Program-made: the position numbers and the translations under genes
Notes under the pieces: model-generated
What the model was told of the DNA's origin: nothing
Database searches by the model: none
What the model saw: only the letters and a program-made list of their open reading frames with translations
From: Rhodoferax sp.
GTDB lineage: Bacteria > Pseudomonadota > Gammaproteobacteria > Burkholderiales > Burkholderiaceae_C
Assembly (NCBI GenBank): GCA_029946045.1
Contig: JAQSDS010000393.1
Span: forward strand, 1 to 20,045
DNA: 20,045 nucleotides
Reading direction: 5' to 3'
Shown: positions 5,678 through 13,365 of the stretch, one piece after another
Layout: each line of letters opens with the position of its first letter
Position numbering within the stretch: the stretch's first letter is position 1

Positions 5678-6610
5678 ATGTCAAAAAATCCTTATCTGGG
5701 CCTGTACGTCATCATGGCGGTGCTGCTGGTGCTGCCCTTTGTGTTGCCCAACAGCTTTTATGTCGATCTGGCGATTCGCATGGCGATCAACGCGGTGATT
5801 GTGCTGGGCCTGAACCTGCTGATCGGTTTTGCTGGGCAGATCAGCCTGGGCCATGCCGGTTTTCTGGGCATTGGCGCCTATGCCACTGCCGCGTTGCCGA
5901 CCCATTTTGGCTGGCATCCGCTGCTGGCACTGGTGGCCGGGGCGGCAGCAGCCGGGTTGTTGGCGGCGATTGTGGCGCGGCCCATTTTCAAGCTCAAGGG
6001 GCATTACCTGGCCATGGCGACGCTGGGCCTGGGCATCATCATCAACATTGTGGTGCGCACCGAAGCGCAATGGACCGGCGGGCCCGACGGCATGCCGGTG
6101 CCGCCCATGAGCCTGGCCGGTTTCGAGATTTCGGGTGACAAACACTGGTACTGGATTGTGGCGATGCTGCTGTCGGTCAGCGTCTGGGCGTCGCTCAATA
6201 TGATCAATTCACCGTTTGGCCGGGCCTTGCGCGCCCTGCATGGCAGTGAGGTGGCCTCCAAGGTGGTGGGTGTCGATGTGGTGCGCTACAAGGTGGCCAT
6301 TTTTGTGCTGTCTGCGGTGTTTGCCAGCATCATGGGCAGCGTGACGGCGCATTACGTGGGCTTTGTCACGCCGAATCTGGCCGACTTTTTCCACTCGATT
6401 GAGCTGGTCACCATGGTGGTGATTGGCGGCATGGCCTCGGTCTATGGCTCGGTGGTGGGCGCGGTGTTGCTCACGGCGCTGCCGCAAGCGCTGACCTCCT
6501 TTGAAGGCTGGGAAACCGTGGCCTTTGGCACGATTCTGATGCTCTGCATGATCTTCATGCCCAAGGGCCTGGTGCCCACGCTGGCGGCGAAATTTGGACG
6601 GGGAGACTGA
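5678..6610 (+). CDS. livM: branched-chain-type ABC transporter permease (LivM family)
   Basis: Second permease of the same importer, 310 residues. Multiple hydrophobic segments are present, with the LivM signatures LLIGFAGQISLGHAGFLGIG near residue 47 and IGGMASVYGSVVGAVLL near the C-terminus. It would form a heterodimer with LivH and dock LivG and LivF in the cytoplasm. The ATG follows the livH stop by two bases, with only a weak ribosome site, so translation is probably coupled to livH. The next gene starts two bases after its stop. The sequence is intact, with no missing segment. Confidence 0.93.
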   Translation: MSKNPYLGLYVIMAVLLVLPFVLPNSFYVDLAIRMAINAVIVLGLNLLIGFAGQISLGHAGFLGIGAYATAALPTHFGWHPLLALVAGAAAAGLLAAIVARPIFKLKGHYLAMATLGLGIIINIVVRTEAQWTGGPDGMPVPPMSLAGFEISGDKHWYWIVAMLLSVSVWASLNMINSPFGRALRALHGSEVASKVVGVDVVRYKVAIFVLSAVFASIMGSVTAHYVGFVTPNLADFFHSIELVTMVVIGGMASVYGSVVGAVLLTALPQALTSFEGWETVAFGTILMLCMIFMPKGLVPTLAAKFGRGD

Positions 6611-6612
6611 CC

Positions 6613-7374
6613 ATGGCCTTGCTTGAAGTCAAAGACCTGTCGATCCACTTTGGTGGTGTCAAGGCGGTACAAAACGTCAGTTTCACGATTGATGCCGGCA
6701 TTGTGTATGCGGTGATCGGCCCCAACGGCGCGGGCAAAACCACGCTGTTCAACCTGATCACCGGCATTTACACCCCAACCACGGGCAGCATCACGCTTGA
6801 CGGCGAATCCATCGGCGGCAAGTCGCCTGATGAGCTGGCCCGCCGGGGGGTGGCGCGCACCTTTCAAAACCTGCAAATCTGCATGAACATGAGCGCCATC
6901 GAGAACGTCATGGTGGGTGCGCACTTGCGGCTCGACCGCAACCTGCTCAAGGCCGCCCTGCGCTGGCCCTCGCTTAAAAAGCGTGACCGCGAGTTACACA
7001 CCGAAGCCGCTGAACTGATGCGATTTGTCGGGCTGGAGGGCTACATCAACGCACGTGCCGACAGCATGCCCTACGGCGCCCTCAAACGGCTGGAAATTGC
7101 CCGCGCCCTGGCCATGAAACCGCGCCTGATCTTTCTTGACGAACCCGCCGCCGGCCTGAACCCCAAGGAAACCATTGAGGTGGACCAGCTGGTGCGCAAG
7201 GTGGCCGACTCGGGCGTGACAGTGGTGCTGGTGGAGCACGACATGAAGATGGTGATGAACCTGTCAGACCGCATTTTGGTGCTGGACTACGGCAAGAAAC
7301 TGACCGAAGGCACCGGCGCTGAAGTGCGCCGCAACCCCGATGTGATTGCCGCCTACCTTGGCGCACACGCTTGA
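6613..7374 (+). CDS. livG: ABC transporter ATP-binding protein (LivG family)
   Basis: Cytoplasmic ATPase subunit of the importer, 253 residues. Walker A is GPNGAGKTT near residues 36-44, the Q-loop is in RTFQNLQ, Walker B is LIFLDEPAAGLNP, and the switch histidine is in LVEHDM. The signature region reads MPYGALKRLEIARAL, a variant of LSGGQ; LivG proteins commonly have a Y-G-type version here, so this is a family trait rather than a defect. The C-terminal PDVIAAYLG is the typical LivG ending. GGGGAG at 6600-6605, seven bases upstream, supports the ATG at 6613. It works with the fused LivF that follows. Confidence 0.93.
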   Translation: MALLEVKDLSIHFGGVKAVQNVSFTIDAGIVYAVIGPNGAGKTTLFNLITGIYTPTTGSITLDGESIGGKSPDELARRGVARTFQNLQICMNMSAIENVMVGAHLRLDRNLLKAALRWPSLKKRDRELHTEAAELMRFVGLEGYINARADSMPYGALKRLEIARALAMKPRLIFLDEPAAGLNPKETIEVDQLVRKVADSGVTVVLVEHDMKMVMNLSDRILVLDYGKKLTEGTGAEVRRNPDVIAAYLGAHA

Positions 7375-7388
7375 ACTCAAGGCACACC

Positions 7389-8705
7389 ATGGACGCACTT
7401 ACCCTTATCAGCCAGGACCACAGCAACCTGTGGCGCCTGGCCACCACTGTTGACCAAGTGGCTTCTGAAATTGAAGCCGGCGCACCCATCGAGCAGCCGT
7501 TTTTTAACGCCGTGTTTGACTACATCGAGCAGTTTGTAGACCGCTCACACCACCCCAAGGAAGACGACTATTTGTTTCGCCTGCTGCGCCTGCGCAGCGC
7601 CGAGGCGGCTGCCGTGCTCGACACCCTGCAAGTGGAGCACCGCGAAGGCCCGGCCAAGCTGGCGGCTTTGCGCGCCCAGGTGGCCGCAGCGGCTCAGGGC
7701 CAACTGGCGGGCGGCGAATTGGCCACGGCCTTGCGCGACTACACCACGGGCTTGAAAGCGCACATTCGTGCCGAAGAAAAAAGTGTCTTGCCGCTGGCCC
7801 GCAGCGCCTTGCTGGAGACCGATTGGGCCGAGCTCAACGCCGCATTTCTGAACAACAACGATCCGCTGTTTGGTGACAAGGCGCGCGAAGAGTTTCGCCA
7901 GCTTTACCACCGGGTGGCCAGCCTGGCACCCGAGTCGGTCGGTCTGGGGGGCCACAGTGTGGGCACGCTGCAACCCTTGCCAGACCGCGCCAAAGCCGAG
8001 GTGCAGTTGCGCGTGGAAGGCATGGAAAGCTGCTACGGCCGCATCAAGGCGCTCAAAGGCATCAGCCTGGAAGTGCGCCGGGGCGAAACCGTGGCCCTGG
8101 TGGGGGCCAATGGGGCGGGCAAAACCACGTTTTTGCGCACCTTGTCGGGCGTGCAGCCAATGAGCGCGGGCAGCATTCACTTCAAGGGTGAAGACATCAG
8201 CAAACTGCGCTCCGACAAACGCATGCGCCTTGGCATTTGCCAAAGCCCCGAAGGCCGCCAGGTGTTTGGCCCACTGTCGATTGAAGACAACCTGCGCCTG
8301 GGTGCCTACACGCAGCCACGTGACCAGGTGGAAGGCGACATGGAAAAAATCTTCACCATGTTCCCGATCCTGAAAGAAAAACGCGCGCTGCCCGCTGGCA
8401 CCTTGTCAGGCGGTCAACAGCAAATGCTGGCGATTGGCCGCGCCCTGATGGGCCGGCCCAGCCTGCTGCTGCTGGATGAGCCAAGCATGGGGCTGGCGCC
8501 GCTGCTGGTGGAAGAAGTGTTCAACGTGATCCGCATGCTCAAGAGCAAGGGCATGACGATTTTGCTGGTCGAGCAAAACGCCTTTGCCGCGCTGGCGATT
8601 GCCGACCGGGGTTATGTGCTGGAAACCGGCACGGTAACGCTCACCGGCACCGGCCAGGAACTCATCAGCAACGAACAGGTGCGCGCCGCGTACCTGGGTA
8701 TGTAA
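7389..8705 (+). CDS. livF: hemerythrin-domain / LivF ABC ATPase fusion
   Basis: A 438-residue fusion. Residues 1-180 form a four-helix hemerythrin-like domain with the expected iron ligands: His11, His54 and Glu58 (HxxxE), His84, and His125 and Glu129 (HxxxE). Residues about 205-438 are a complete LivF ATPase: Walker A GANGAGKT 239-246, SPEGRQVF in the Q-loop region, signature LSGGQ 339-343, Walker B LLLLDEP, and switch His-equivalent region LLVEQNA. A normal LivF is about 235 residues, so roughly 200 residues are added. Hemerythrin domains bind oxygen or sense redox or iron; linking one to a transporter ATPase suggests gating of uptake, which is inference. The ATG at 7389 has AAGG six bases upstream; an in-frame TTG at 7371 overlaps the livG stop but lacks support. 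Confidence 0.92.
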   Translation: MDALTLISQDHSNLWRLATTVDQVASEIEAGAPIEQPFFNAVFDYIEQFVDRSHHPKEDDYLFRLLRLRSAEAAAVLDTLQVEHREGPAKLAALRAQVAAAAQGQLAGGELATALRDYTTGLKAHIRAEEKSVLPLARSALLETDWAELNAAFLNNNDPLFGDKAREEFRQLYHRVASLAPESVGLGGHSVGTLQPLPDRAKAEVQLRVEGMESCYGRIKALKGISLEVRRGETVALVGANGAGKTTFLRTLSGVQPMSAGSIHFKGEDISKLRSDKRMRLGICQSPEGRQVFGPLSIEDNLRLGAYTQPRDQVEGDMEKIFTMFPILKEKRALPAGTLSGGQQQMLAIGRALMGRPSLLLLDEPSMGLAPLLVEEVFNVIRMLKSKGMTILLVEQNAFAALAIADRGYVLETGTVTLTGTGQELISNEQVRAAYLGM

Positions 8706-8726
8706 AGAATCAACCGAAGGAATACC

Positions 8727-9692
8727 ATGACCAAAAAATTCGCCTCGCAGGCCGACCTTGAGGTCAAGAAGACCACGTTTGCCCAGTTGTCTGAGCACTG
8801 CTGGGCCTACACCGCCGAGGGCGACCCCAATACCGGCGTCATCATTGGTGAAGACGCGGTGCTGATTTGTGACGCGCTGGCCACGCCGGTGATGGCGCAA
8901 AGCCTGATTGCCGAGATTCGCAAGGTCTCAAGCAAGCCCATCAAATACGTGGTGCTGTCGCATTACCACGCGGTGCGCGTGCTGGGTGCGTCGGGCTACA
9001 AGAGTGCTGGCATGCAGGAAATCATTGCCAGCCAGGGCACCTACGAGATGATTGTGGAGCGCGGTGCGCAAGACATGCAGTCTGAATACGAGCGTTTTCC
9101 GCGCCTGTTTGACGCCTTTGACTCGATCCCCGGCCTGACTTGGCCGACCATGGTGTTCAAGGACGAGATGACCTTGTGGATGGGCAAGCTCGAAGTCAAG
9201 ATCATGCATGTGGGCCCCGGCCACACCAAGGGTGACACCATTGTGTGGGTGCCATCCGAGAAGGTGCTGTTCTCAGGCGATCTGATGGAAGCCGATGCTG
9301 CGTGTTACACCGGCGACGCCCAGTTGGAAGAATGGCCCGCCACGCTCGATGCATTGGCCGCCCTGAAGCCCGAAAAAATCGTGCCCGGCCGTGGCCCGGC
9401 GCTTGACACCCCTGAGCGTGTGGCCTCCGGCTTGGCCTACACCCGCGATTTCGTCAGCACCTTGCTGAGTTCAGCCAAAGAAGCAGTGGCCCTTGGCATG
9501 AACCTGAACCAGGCCATGGCGCATTGCCGCAAAGCCATGGACCCCAAGTTTGGCCAGGTCTTTATTTACGAACACTGCCTGCCGTTTGACGTGACCCGCG
9601 CCGTGGACGAGGCCAGTGGCATCAAACACCCGCGCATCTGGACGGCCGAGCGCGACAAGGAAATGTGGCACGGCCTGCAAGCGGCTGAGTAA
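8727..9692 (+). CDS. metallo-beta-lactamase-fold protein with altered metal site
   Basis: A 321-residue member of the MBL-fold hydrolase superfamily. The first metal motif, normally HxHxDH, reads H79-Y-H81-A-V83-R84, so the Asp and third His are lost. The middle ligands remain: His166 in GPGHTKGD and Asp185 in LFSGDLM. The usual late histidine appears as Arg222 in VPGRGP. The loss of several ligands suggests one metal, an altered metal, or a non-hydrolytic role. Related proteins act as thioesterases, lactonases or glyoxalase-II-like enzymes, but none can be assigned. AAGGAA at 8717-8722 supports the ATG. It lies between the transporter and the FAD monooxygenase in the same operon, so a role in the peripheral aromatic step is likely. 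Confidence 0.85.
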   Translation: MTKKFASQADLEVKKTTFAQLSEHCWAYTAEGDPNTGVIIGEDAVLICDALATPVMAQSLIAEIRKVSSKPIKYVVLSHYHAVRVLGASGYKSAGMQEIIASQGTYEMIVERGAQDMQSEYERFPRLFDAFDSIPGLTWPTMVFKDEMTLWMGKLEVKIMHVGPGHTKGDTIVWVPSEKVLFSGDLMEADAACYTGDAQLEEWPATLDALAALKPEKIVPGRGPALDTPERVASGLAYTRDFVSTLLSSAKEAVALGMNLNQAMAHCRKAMDPKFGQVFIYEHCLPFDVTRAVDEASGIKHPRIWTAERDKEMWHGLQAAE

Positions 9693-9702
9693 AGCAGGTA
9701 AC

Positions 9703-9775
9703 CGTCATTGCGAGCGCAGTGAAGCAATCCATGAATCCTGGCGATCTGGACTGCCACGCCTCACCCGCGATGACG
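9703..9775. repeat. dispersed palindromic repeat (REP/MITE-like) inside the operon
   Basis: Outer arms CGTCATTGCG (9703-9712) and CGCGATGACG (9766-9775) pair with one G-T wobble. Inner arms GCAATCCA (9724-9731) and TGGACTGC (9747-9754) pair with one mismatch. The words GTCATTGCGAGCG and GAAGCAATCC are typical of a palindromic repeat scattered through many bacterial genomes. A run of seven T (9779-9785) follows, so the transcript could act as a partial terminator between the MBL and monooxygenase genes. Confidence 0.75.
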
Positions 9776-9824
9776 CTGTTTTTTTACCTTGGTTTTCCTT
9801 CCACAAAAGAATACGAGACAAGCC

Positions 9825-11498
9825 ATGTTAAGCACTTACCAATATCCAAAATTCGATTACGTCCGCCCGCCCGAACAGAGCGGCGTGCCAGCAAAACGCT
9901 ACCCGGTGGTGGTCGTGGGCGCTGGCCCGGTGGGTCTGGCCGCAGCCATTGAACTGGCGCAGTCGGGCGTTGCGGTGGTGGTGCTCGACGATGATGACAC
10001 CGTGTCGGTGGGCTCGCGTGGTGTGTGTTACGCCAAGCGCACCCTTGAAGTGCTGGACCGCCTGGGCCTGGGCGAGCCATGCATGGACAAGGGTGTGAGC
10101 TGGAACGTGGGCCGCACATTTTTCCGCGAGCAAGAGGTGTACAACTTCAACCTGTTGCCGCAAACCGACCACAAACGCCCGGGCATGATCAACCTGCAGC
10201 AGTATTACCTGGAAGAGTTCGAGGTGACACGCGCCAAGGAGCTGCCCAACCTGGACTTGCGCTTCAAGAACAAGGTGGTGTCGGTGACACCGCAGGGTAA
10301 TGGCGCGACGTTGCAGGTTGAAACGCCCGACGGCATTTATTCCCTGGAGACCGATTGGCTGGTGGTGGCCGATGGTGCCCGCAGTGGCATTCGGCGCATG
10401 ATGAATCTGGACATTGACGGCAAGATTTTCAAAGACCGTTTTCTGATTGCCGACGTGGTCATGAAGGCTGATTTTCCGCACGAGCGCTGGTTCTGGTTTG
10501 ATCCGCCGTTTCACCCCGGTCAATCGGTGCTGCTGCACCGCCAGGCCGACAACGTGTACCGCATCGACTTTCAACTCGGCTGGGACGCCGACCCCGAAGA
10601 AGAAAAGAAGCCCGAGAAGGTGATTCCGCGCATCAAGGCCATGCTGGGTGACGAGCGTGAGTTTGAACTGGAATGGGTCAGCGTCTACACCTTCCAGTGC
10701 CGCCGCATGAACGCCTTCACCCACGGCCACGTGTTGTTTGTGGGCGACGCCGCGCACCAGGTGTCACCGTTTGGCGCGCGCGGTGCCAACTCCGGCATTC
10801 AGGACACCGACAACCTGTGCTGGAAACTCAAGCTGGTGATTGAGGGCAAGGCCCCGCCAGCCTTGCTTGACACCTATTCTGAAGAGCGGGTGTTTGCCGC
10901 CGAAGAAAACCTGCTCAACTCCACCCGCTCCACCGACTTCATCACGCCAAAAAGCAAAACCTCGCTGACCTTTCGCAACGCGGTGCTGAGCCTGGCGCGC
11001 GAGCATGCGTTTGCCCGCGCATTGGTCAATTCAGGGCGTTTATCGGTGCCGAGCTTCCTGACCGAGTCAGGCCTGAACACACCCGATGACGGCAGTTTCG
11101 CCGGCGACATGGTGCCCGGCGCGGCGATGGACGATGCACCCATGCAGGTGCAGGGCCAGGCGGCCTGGCTGCTTGACCAGGTGGGTAAACAATTCATGCT
11201 GCTGGTGTACGTGCTTGATGGCGCATCAAGCGACGCCGACCTGCTGGCCAGCTTCAAGGCCGTGGCGAGTGGGCCAATGGCACCTGAAGTGGTGCTGGTG
11301 GCAGCCAAAGCCAGCACGGCGCCGAATGGTCTGCGGGTGCTGGAAGACCGCGCGGGGCGCTTTGCCGAGCGCTTTGACGCCACGCCCGGCACCACCTACC
11401 TGATCCGTCCAGACCAGCATGTGGCAGCGCGCTGGCGCAGTTTTGATGCCGAGCAGGTCCGCCTGGCTATTGCCCGCGCCACCTGTAACCTTCAATAA
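9825..11498 (+). CDS. FAD-dependent aromatic monooxygenase (MhpA-like, class A)
   Basis: A flavoprotein hydroxylase of 557 residues. The FAD-binding Rossmann motif GAGPVG is at 32-37, the DG motif (ADGARSGIRR) around Asp183, and the GD motif (VGDAAHQVSPFGARG) at Gly307-Asp308. A C-terminal thioredoxin-like domain, as in phenol hydroxylase and MhpA, fits residues about 410-557. Such enzymes use NAD(P)H and O2 to add a hydroxyl to an activated aromatic ring. The substrate is not readable; a hydroxylated phenylacetate or benzoate is plausible from context. I chose ATG 9825, with GAG seven bases upstream. An in-frame TTG at 9789 would start next to the T-tract of the repeat and lacks a ribosome site. 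The DUF2783-like gene follows at once. Confidence 0.9.
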   Translation: MLSTYQYPKFDYVRPPEQSGVPAKRYPVVVVGAGPVGLAAAIELAQSGVAVVVLDDDDTVSVGSRGVCYAKRTLEVLDRLGLGEPCMDKGVSWNVGRTFFREQEVYNFNLLPQTDHKRPGMINLQQYYLEEFEVTRAKELPNLDLRFKNKVVSVTPQGNGATLQVETPDGIYSLETDWLVVADGARSGIRRMMNLDIDGKIFKDRFLIADVVMKADFPHERWFWFDPPFHPGQSVLLHRQADNVYRIDFQLGWDADPEEEKKPEKVIPRIKAMLGDEREFELEWVSVYTFQCRRMNAFTHGHVLFVGDAAHQVSPFGARGANSGIQDTDNLCWKLKLVIEGKAPPALLDTYSEERVFAAEENLLNSTRSTDFITPKSKTSLTFRNAVLSLAREHAFARALVNSGRLSVPSFLTESGLNTPDDGSFAGDMVPGAAMDDAPMQVQGQAAWLLDQVGKQFMLLVYVLDGASSDADLLASFKAVASGPMAPEVVLVAAKASTAPNGLRVLEDRAGRFAERFDATPGTTYLIRPDQHVAARWRSFDAEQVRLAIARATCNLQ

Positions 11499-11508
11499 GG
11501 AGCCCTTG

Positions 11509-11733
11509 ATGCCACTTAACCTGCAACCCAACTTCAACGAGTCCGGCAAGCGCTACTTTCGCGCGTTCACCCCGGGCGACGACTTTTACGAAGCCCTGAT
11601 TGACACGCATCGTGACCTGACCGACGAACAAAGCGCCATGGTCAACGCCAAACTGGTGCTGCTGCTGGCCAACCACGTGGGCGACATCAGCGTGCTGCGC
11701 CAAGCCATGCAAATTGCCCGCAACGAATCTTGA
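11509..11733 (+). CDS. small protein, DUF2783-like, 74 aa
   Basis: A small, probably helical soluble protein (LTDEQSAMVNAKLVLLLANH and DISVLRQAMQIAR helices). It resembles the DUF2783 family, short proteins often encoded beside FAD monooxygenases; this assignment is from memory of the family pattern. AAGGAG (11497-11502), which overlaps the stop of the monooxygenase gene, lies six bases before the ATG, so translation is efficient and probably coupled. Its fixed place between hydroxylase and VOC genes suggests a partner or stabilising subunit of the monooxygenase, which is inference. Confidence 0.8.
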   Translation: MPLNLQPNFNESGKRYFRAFTPGDDFYEALIDTHRDLTDEQSAMVNAKLVLLLANHVGDISVLRQAMQIARNES

Positions 11734-11744
11734 TCGGAACTCCC

Positions 11745-12284
11745 ATGCAAATCCAGAAAATCCACCATGTAGCCTACCGCTGCAAAGATGCCAAACAAAC
11801 CGTGGAGTGGTACGGCAAGTACCTCAACATGGCCTTCATCCTGGCGATTGCCGAAAACGAAGTGCCGTCCACCAAAGAGCCCGACCCCTACATGCACGTG
11901 TTTCTGGACGCCGGTGGTGGCAATGTGTTGGCGTTTTTTGAGCTGCCGACCAAGCCCGAGATGGGCCGCGACGAGAACACCCCGGCCTGGACGCAACACC
12001 TGGCCATGCAAGTCGCCACGGTGGACGAGCTGCTGGAAACCAAGGCCAAACTCGAAGCCGATGGCATTGAGGTGGTGGGCCCCACCGACCACACCATCTT
12101 CAAATCCATCTACTTCTTTGACCCCAGCGGCCACCGGCTGGAACTCGCCGCCAACACCGGCACACCAAAAATGGCCAAAATGCTCGACGAAGCCAAGTGG
12201 GACATGCTCAATGAATGGGCCGTGACCAAAAAAGCCCCACAGCACGCCCGCTGGATGCACGACGGCTCTTTTGCCGGGGAATAA
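11745..12284 (+). CDS. VOC-superfamily protein (glyoxalase/extradiol dioxygenase fold)
   Basis: A 179-residue single-module VOC protein with paired beta-alpha-beta-beta-beta repeats. The expected metal ligands are visible: His8 (IHHVAY), His85 (TQHLAMQV) and Glu133 (GHRLELAANTG), a 2-His-1-Glu set as in type I extradiol dioxygenases and related isomerases. It is shorter than classical two-domain extradiol dioxygenases of about 300 residues, so ring cleavage is possible but not proven; a glyoxalase-like isomerase or lyase is the alternative. The ATG at 11745 has GGA seven bases upstream, and the preceding gene stops 11 bases before. Its position between the monooxygenase and the FAH gene suits a ring-cleavage or isomerisation step. 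Confidence 0.88.
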   Translation: MQIQKIHHVAYRCKDAKQTVEWYGKYLNMAFILAIAENEVPSTKEPDPYMHVFLDAGGGNVLAFFELPTKPEMGRDENTPAWTQHLAMQVATVDELLETKAKLEADGIEVVGPTDHTIFKSIYFFDPSGHRLELAANTGTPKMAKMLDEAKWDMLNEWAVTKKAPQHARWMHDGSFAGE

Positions 12285-12287
12285 GCC

Positions 12288-13304
12288 ATGAAACTTGCCA
12301 CACTCAAACAAGGCGGACGCGACGGCACTCTGGTGGTGGTCAACCGCGCGTTGACCCATTGCCGCGCCGTGCCAGCCATTGCCCGTACCTTGCAAGCCGC
12401 GCTGGACGACTGGGAGACGTGTGAACCGCAGTTGCGCCAGGTCTATGAAGCTCTCAACAGTGGCGCCTTCAGCAACCCCGATGCGTTTGACCCGGCCGCC
12501 TGCCACTCACCGCTGCCGCGCGCCTACCAATGGGCCGATGGCTCGGCCTATGTCAACCATGTGGAGCTGGTGCGCCGCGCCCGTGGTGCCGAGTTGCCCG
12601 CTGAATTCTGGACCGACCCCTTGATGTACCAGGGCGGCTCGGACGCGTTTGTCGGCCCACGTGACCCGGTGCGCGCCCTCTCGGTGGACTGGGGCATCGA
12701 CCTGGAAGCCGAGGTGGCCGTGGTCACTGGCGACGTGAACATGGGCAGCAACGCGGCAGCCGCCGCCAAATCGGTGCGCCTGCTGATGCTGGTCAACGAC
12801 GTGTCACTGCGCAACCTGATCCCGGCGGAGTTGGCCAAGGGATTTGGCTTCTTCCAGTCCAAACCCGCGTCAGCCTTCAGCCCGGTGGCGGTCACGCCCG
12901 ACGAGCTGGGTGCCCACTGGGTGGACAGCCGGGTGCAACGGCCTTTGACCGTGCATTTGAACGGCGCCTTGTTTGGCCAGCCCGACGCGGGGCAAGACAT
13001 GGTCTTCAACTTTGCACAACTGATTGCCCATGCGGCCAAAACGCGTGAGCTGCGCGCGGGTTCCATCATCGGTTCCGGCACGGTATCGAACAAGCAGGGC
13101 GGGTTGTATGGCTCGTCAGTGGCGCACGGCGGGGTCGGTTATGCCTGCATTGCCGAGGTGCGCATGTACGAAACCATTGAGACCGGCAAACCGCAAACGC
13201 CCTACATGCAGTTCGGTGACAGCGTGCGCATTGAGATGTTGGACGCGCAAGGTGCGTCGATCTTTGGCGCAATCGACCAAACGGTGCAAGCCTATGCAGG
13301 CTAA
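12288..13304 (+). CDS. fumarylacetoacetate hydrolase family protein
   Basis: A 338-residue FAH-fold enzyme, the length of the two-domain proteobacterial fumarylacetoacetases that accompany homogentisate pathways. The catalytic metal residues appear as Glu140 and Glu142 (DLEAEVAVV) and Asp171 (LVNDVSLRN). KGFGFFQSKP and the late GSGTVSNK segment are also typical. Such enzymes hydrolyse C-C bonds of fumarylacetoacetate or fumarylpyruvate-like ring-cleavage products. No homogentisate dioxygenase (cupin) is in the window, so its substrate here could be a different acylpyruvate-type product. The ATG at 12288 follows the VOC stop by three bases with GGGGA upstream. Confidence in family is high, in exact reaction moderate. 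Confidence 0.9.
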   Translation: MKLATLKQGGRDGTLVVVNRALTHCRAVPAIARTLQAALDDWETCEPQLRQVYEALNSGAFSNPDAFDPAACHSPLPRAYQWADGSAYVNHVELVRRARGAELPAEFWTDPLMYQGGSDAFVGPRDPVRALSVDWGIDLEAEVAVVTGDVNMGSNAAAAAKSVRLLMLVNDVSLRNLIPAELAKGFGFFQSKPASAFSPVAVTPDELGAHWVDSRVQRPLTVHLNGALFGQPDAGQDMVFNFAQLIAHAAKTRELRAGSIIGSGTVSNKQGGLYGSSVAHGGVGYACIAEVRMYETIETGKPQTPYMQFGDSVRIEMLDAQGASIFGAIDQTVQAYAG

Positions 13305-13365
13305 GCCAGCAAGCACTTTGAACCATCTTTTTTAATCTGATTGAACTCTCTACAGGACGCCTCCC

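Noticed and set aside
4677..5684. Long 335-codon open frame on the minus strand
   Set aside because: It is the antisense shadow of livH: extremely rich in His, Gln and Arg, with no domain, opposite a clear permease.
7060..7110. LivG signature MPYGALKRLEIARAL as a broken ABC motif
   Set aside because: LivG proteins commonly have a variant signature of this kind; the Walker motifs and the rest of the protein are intact.
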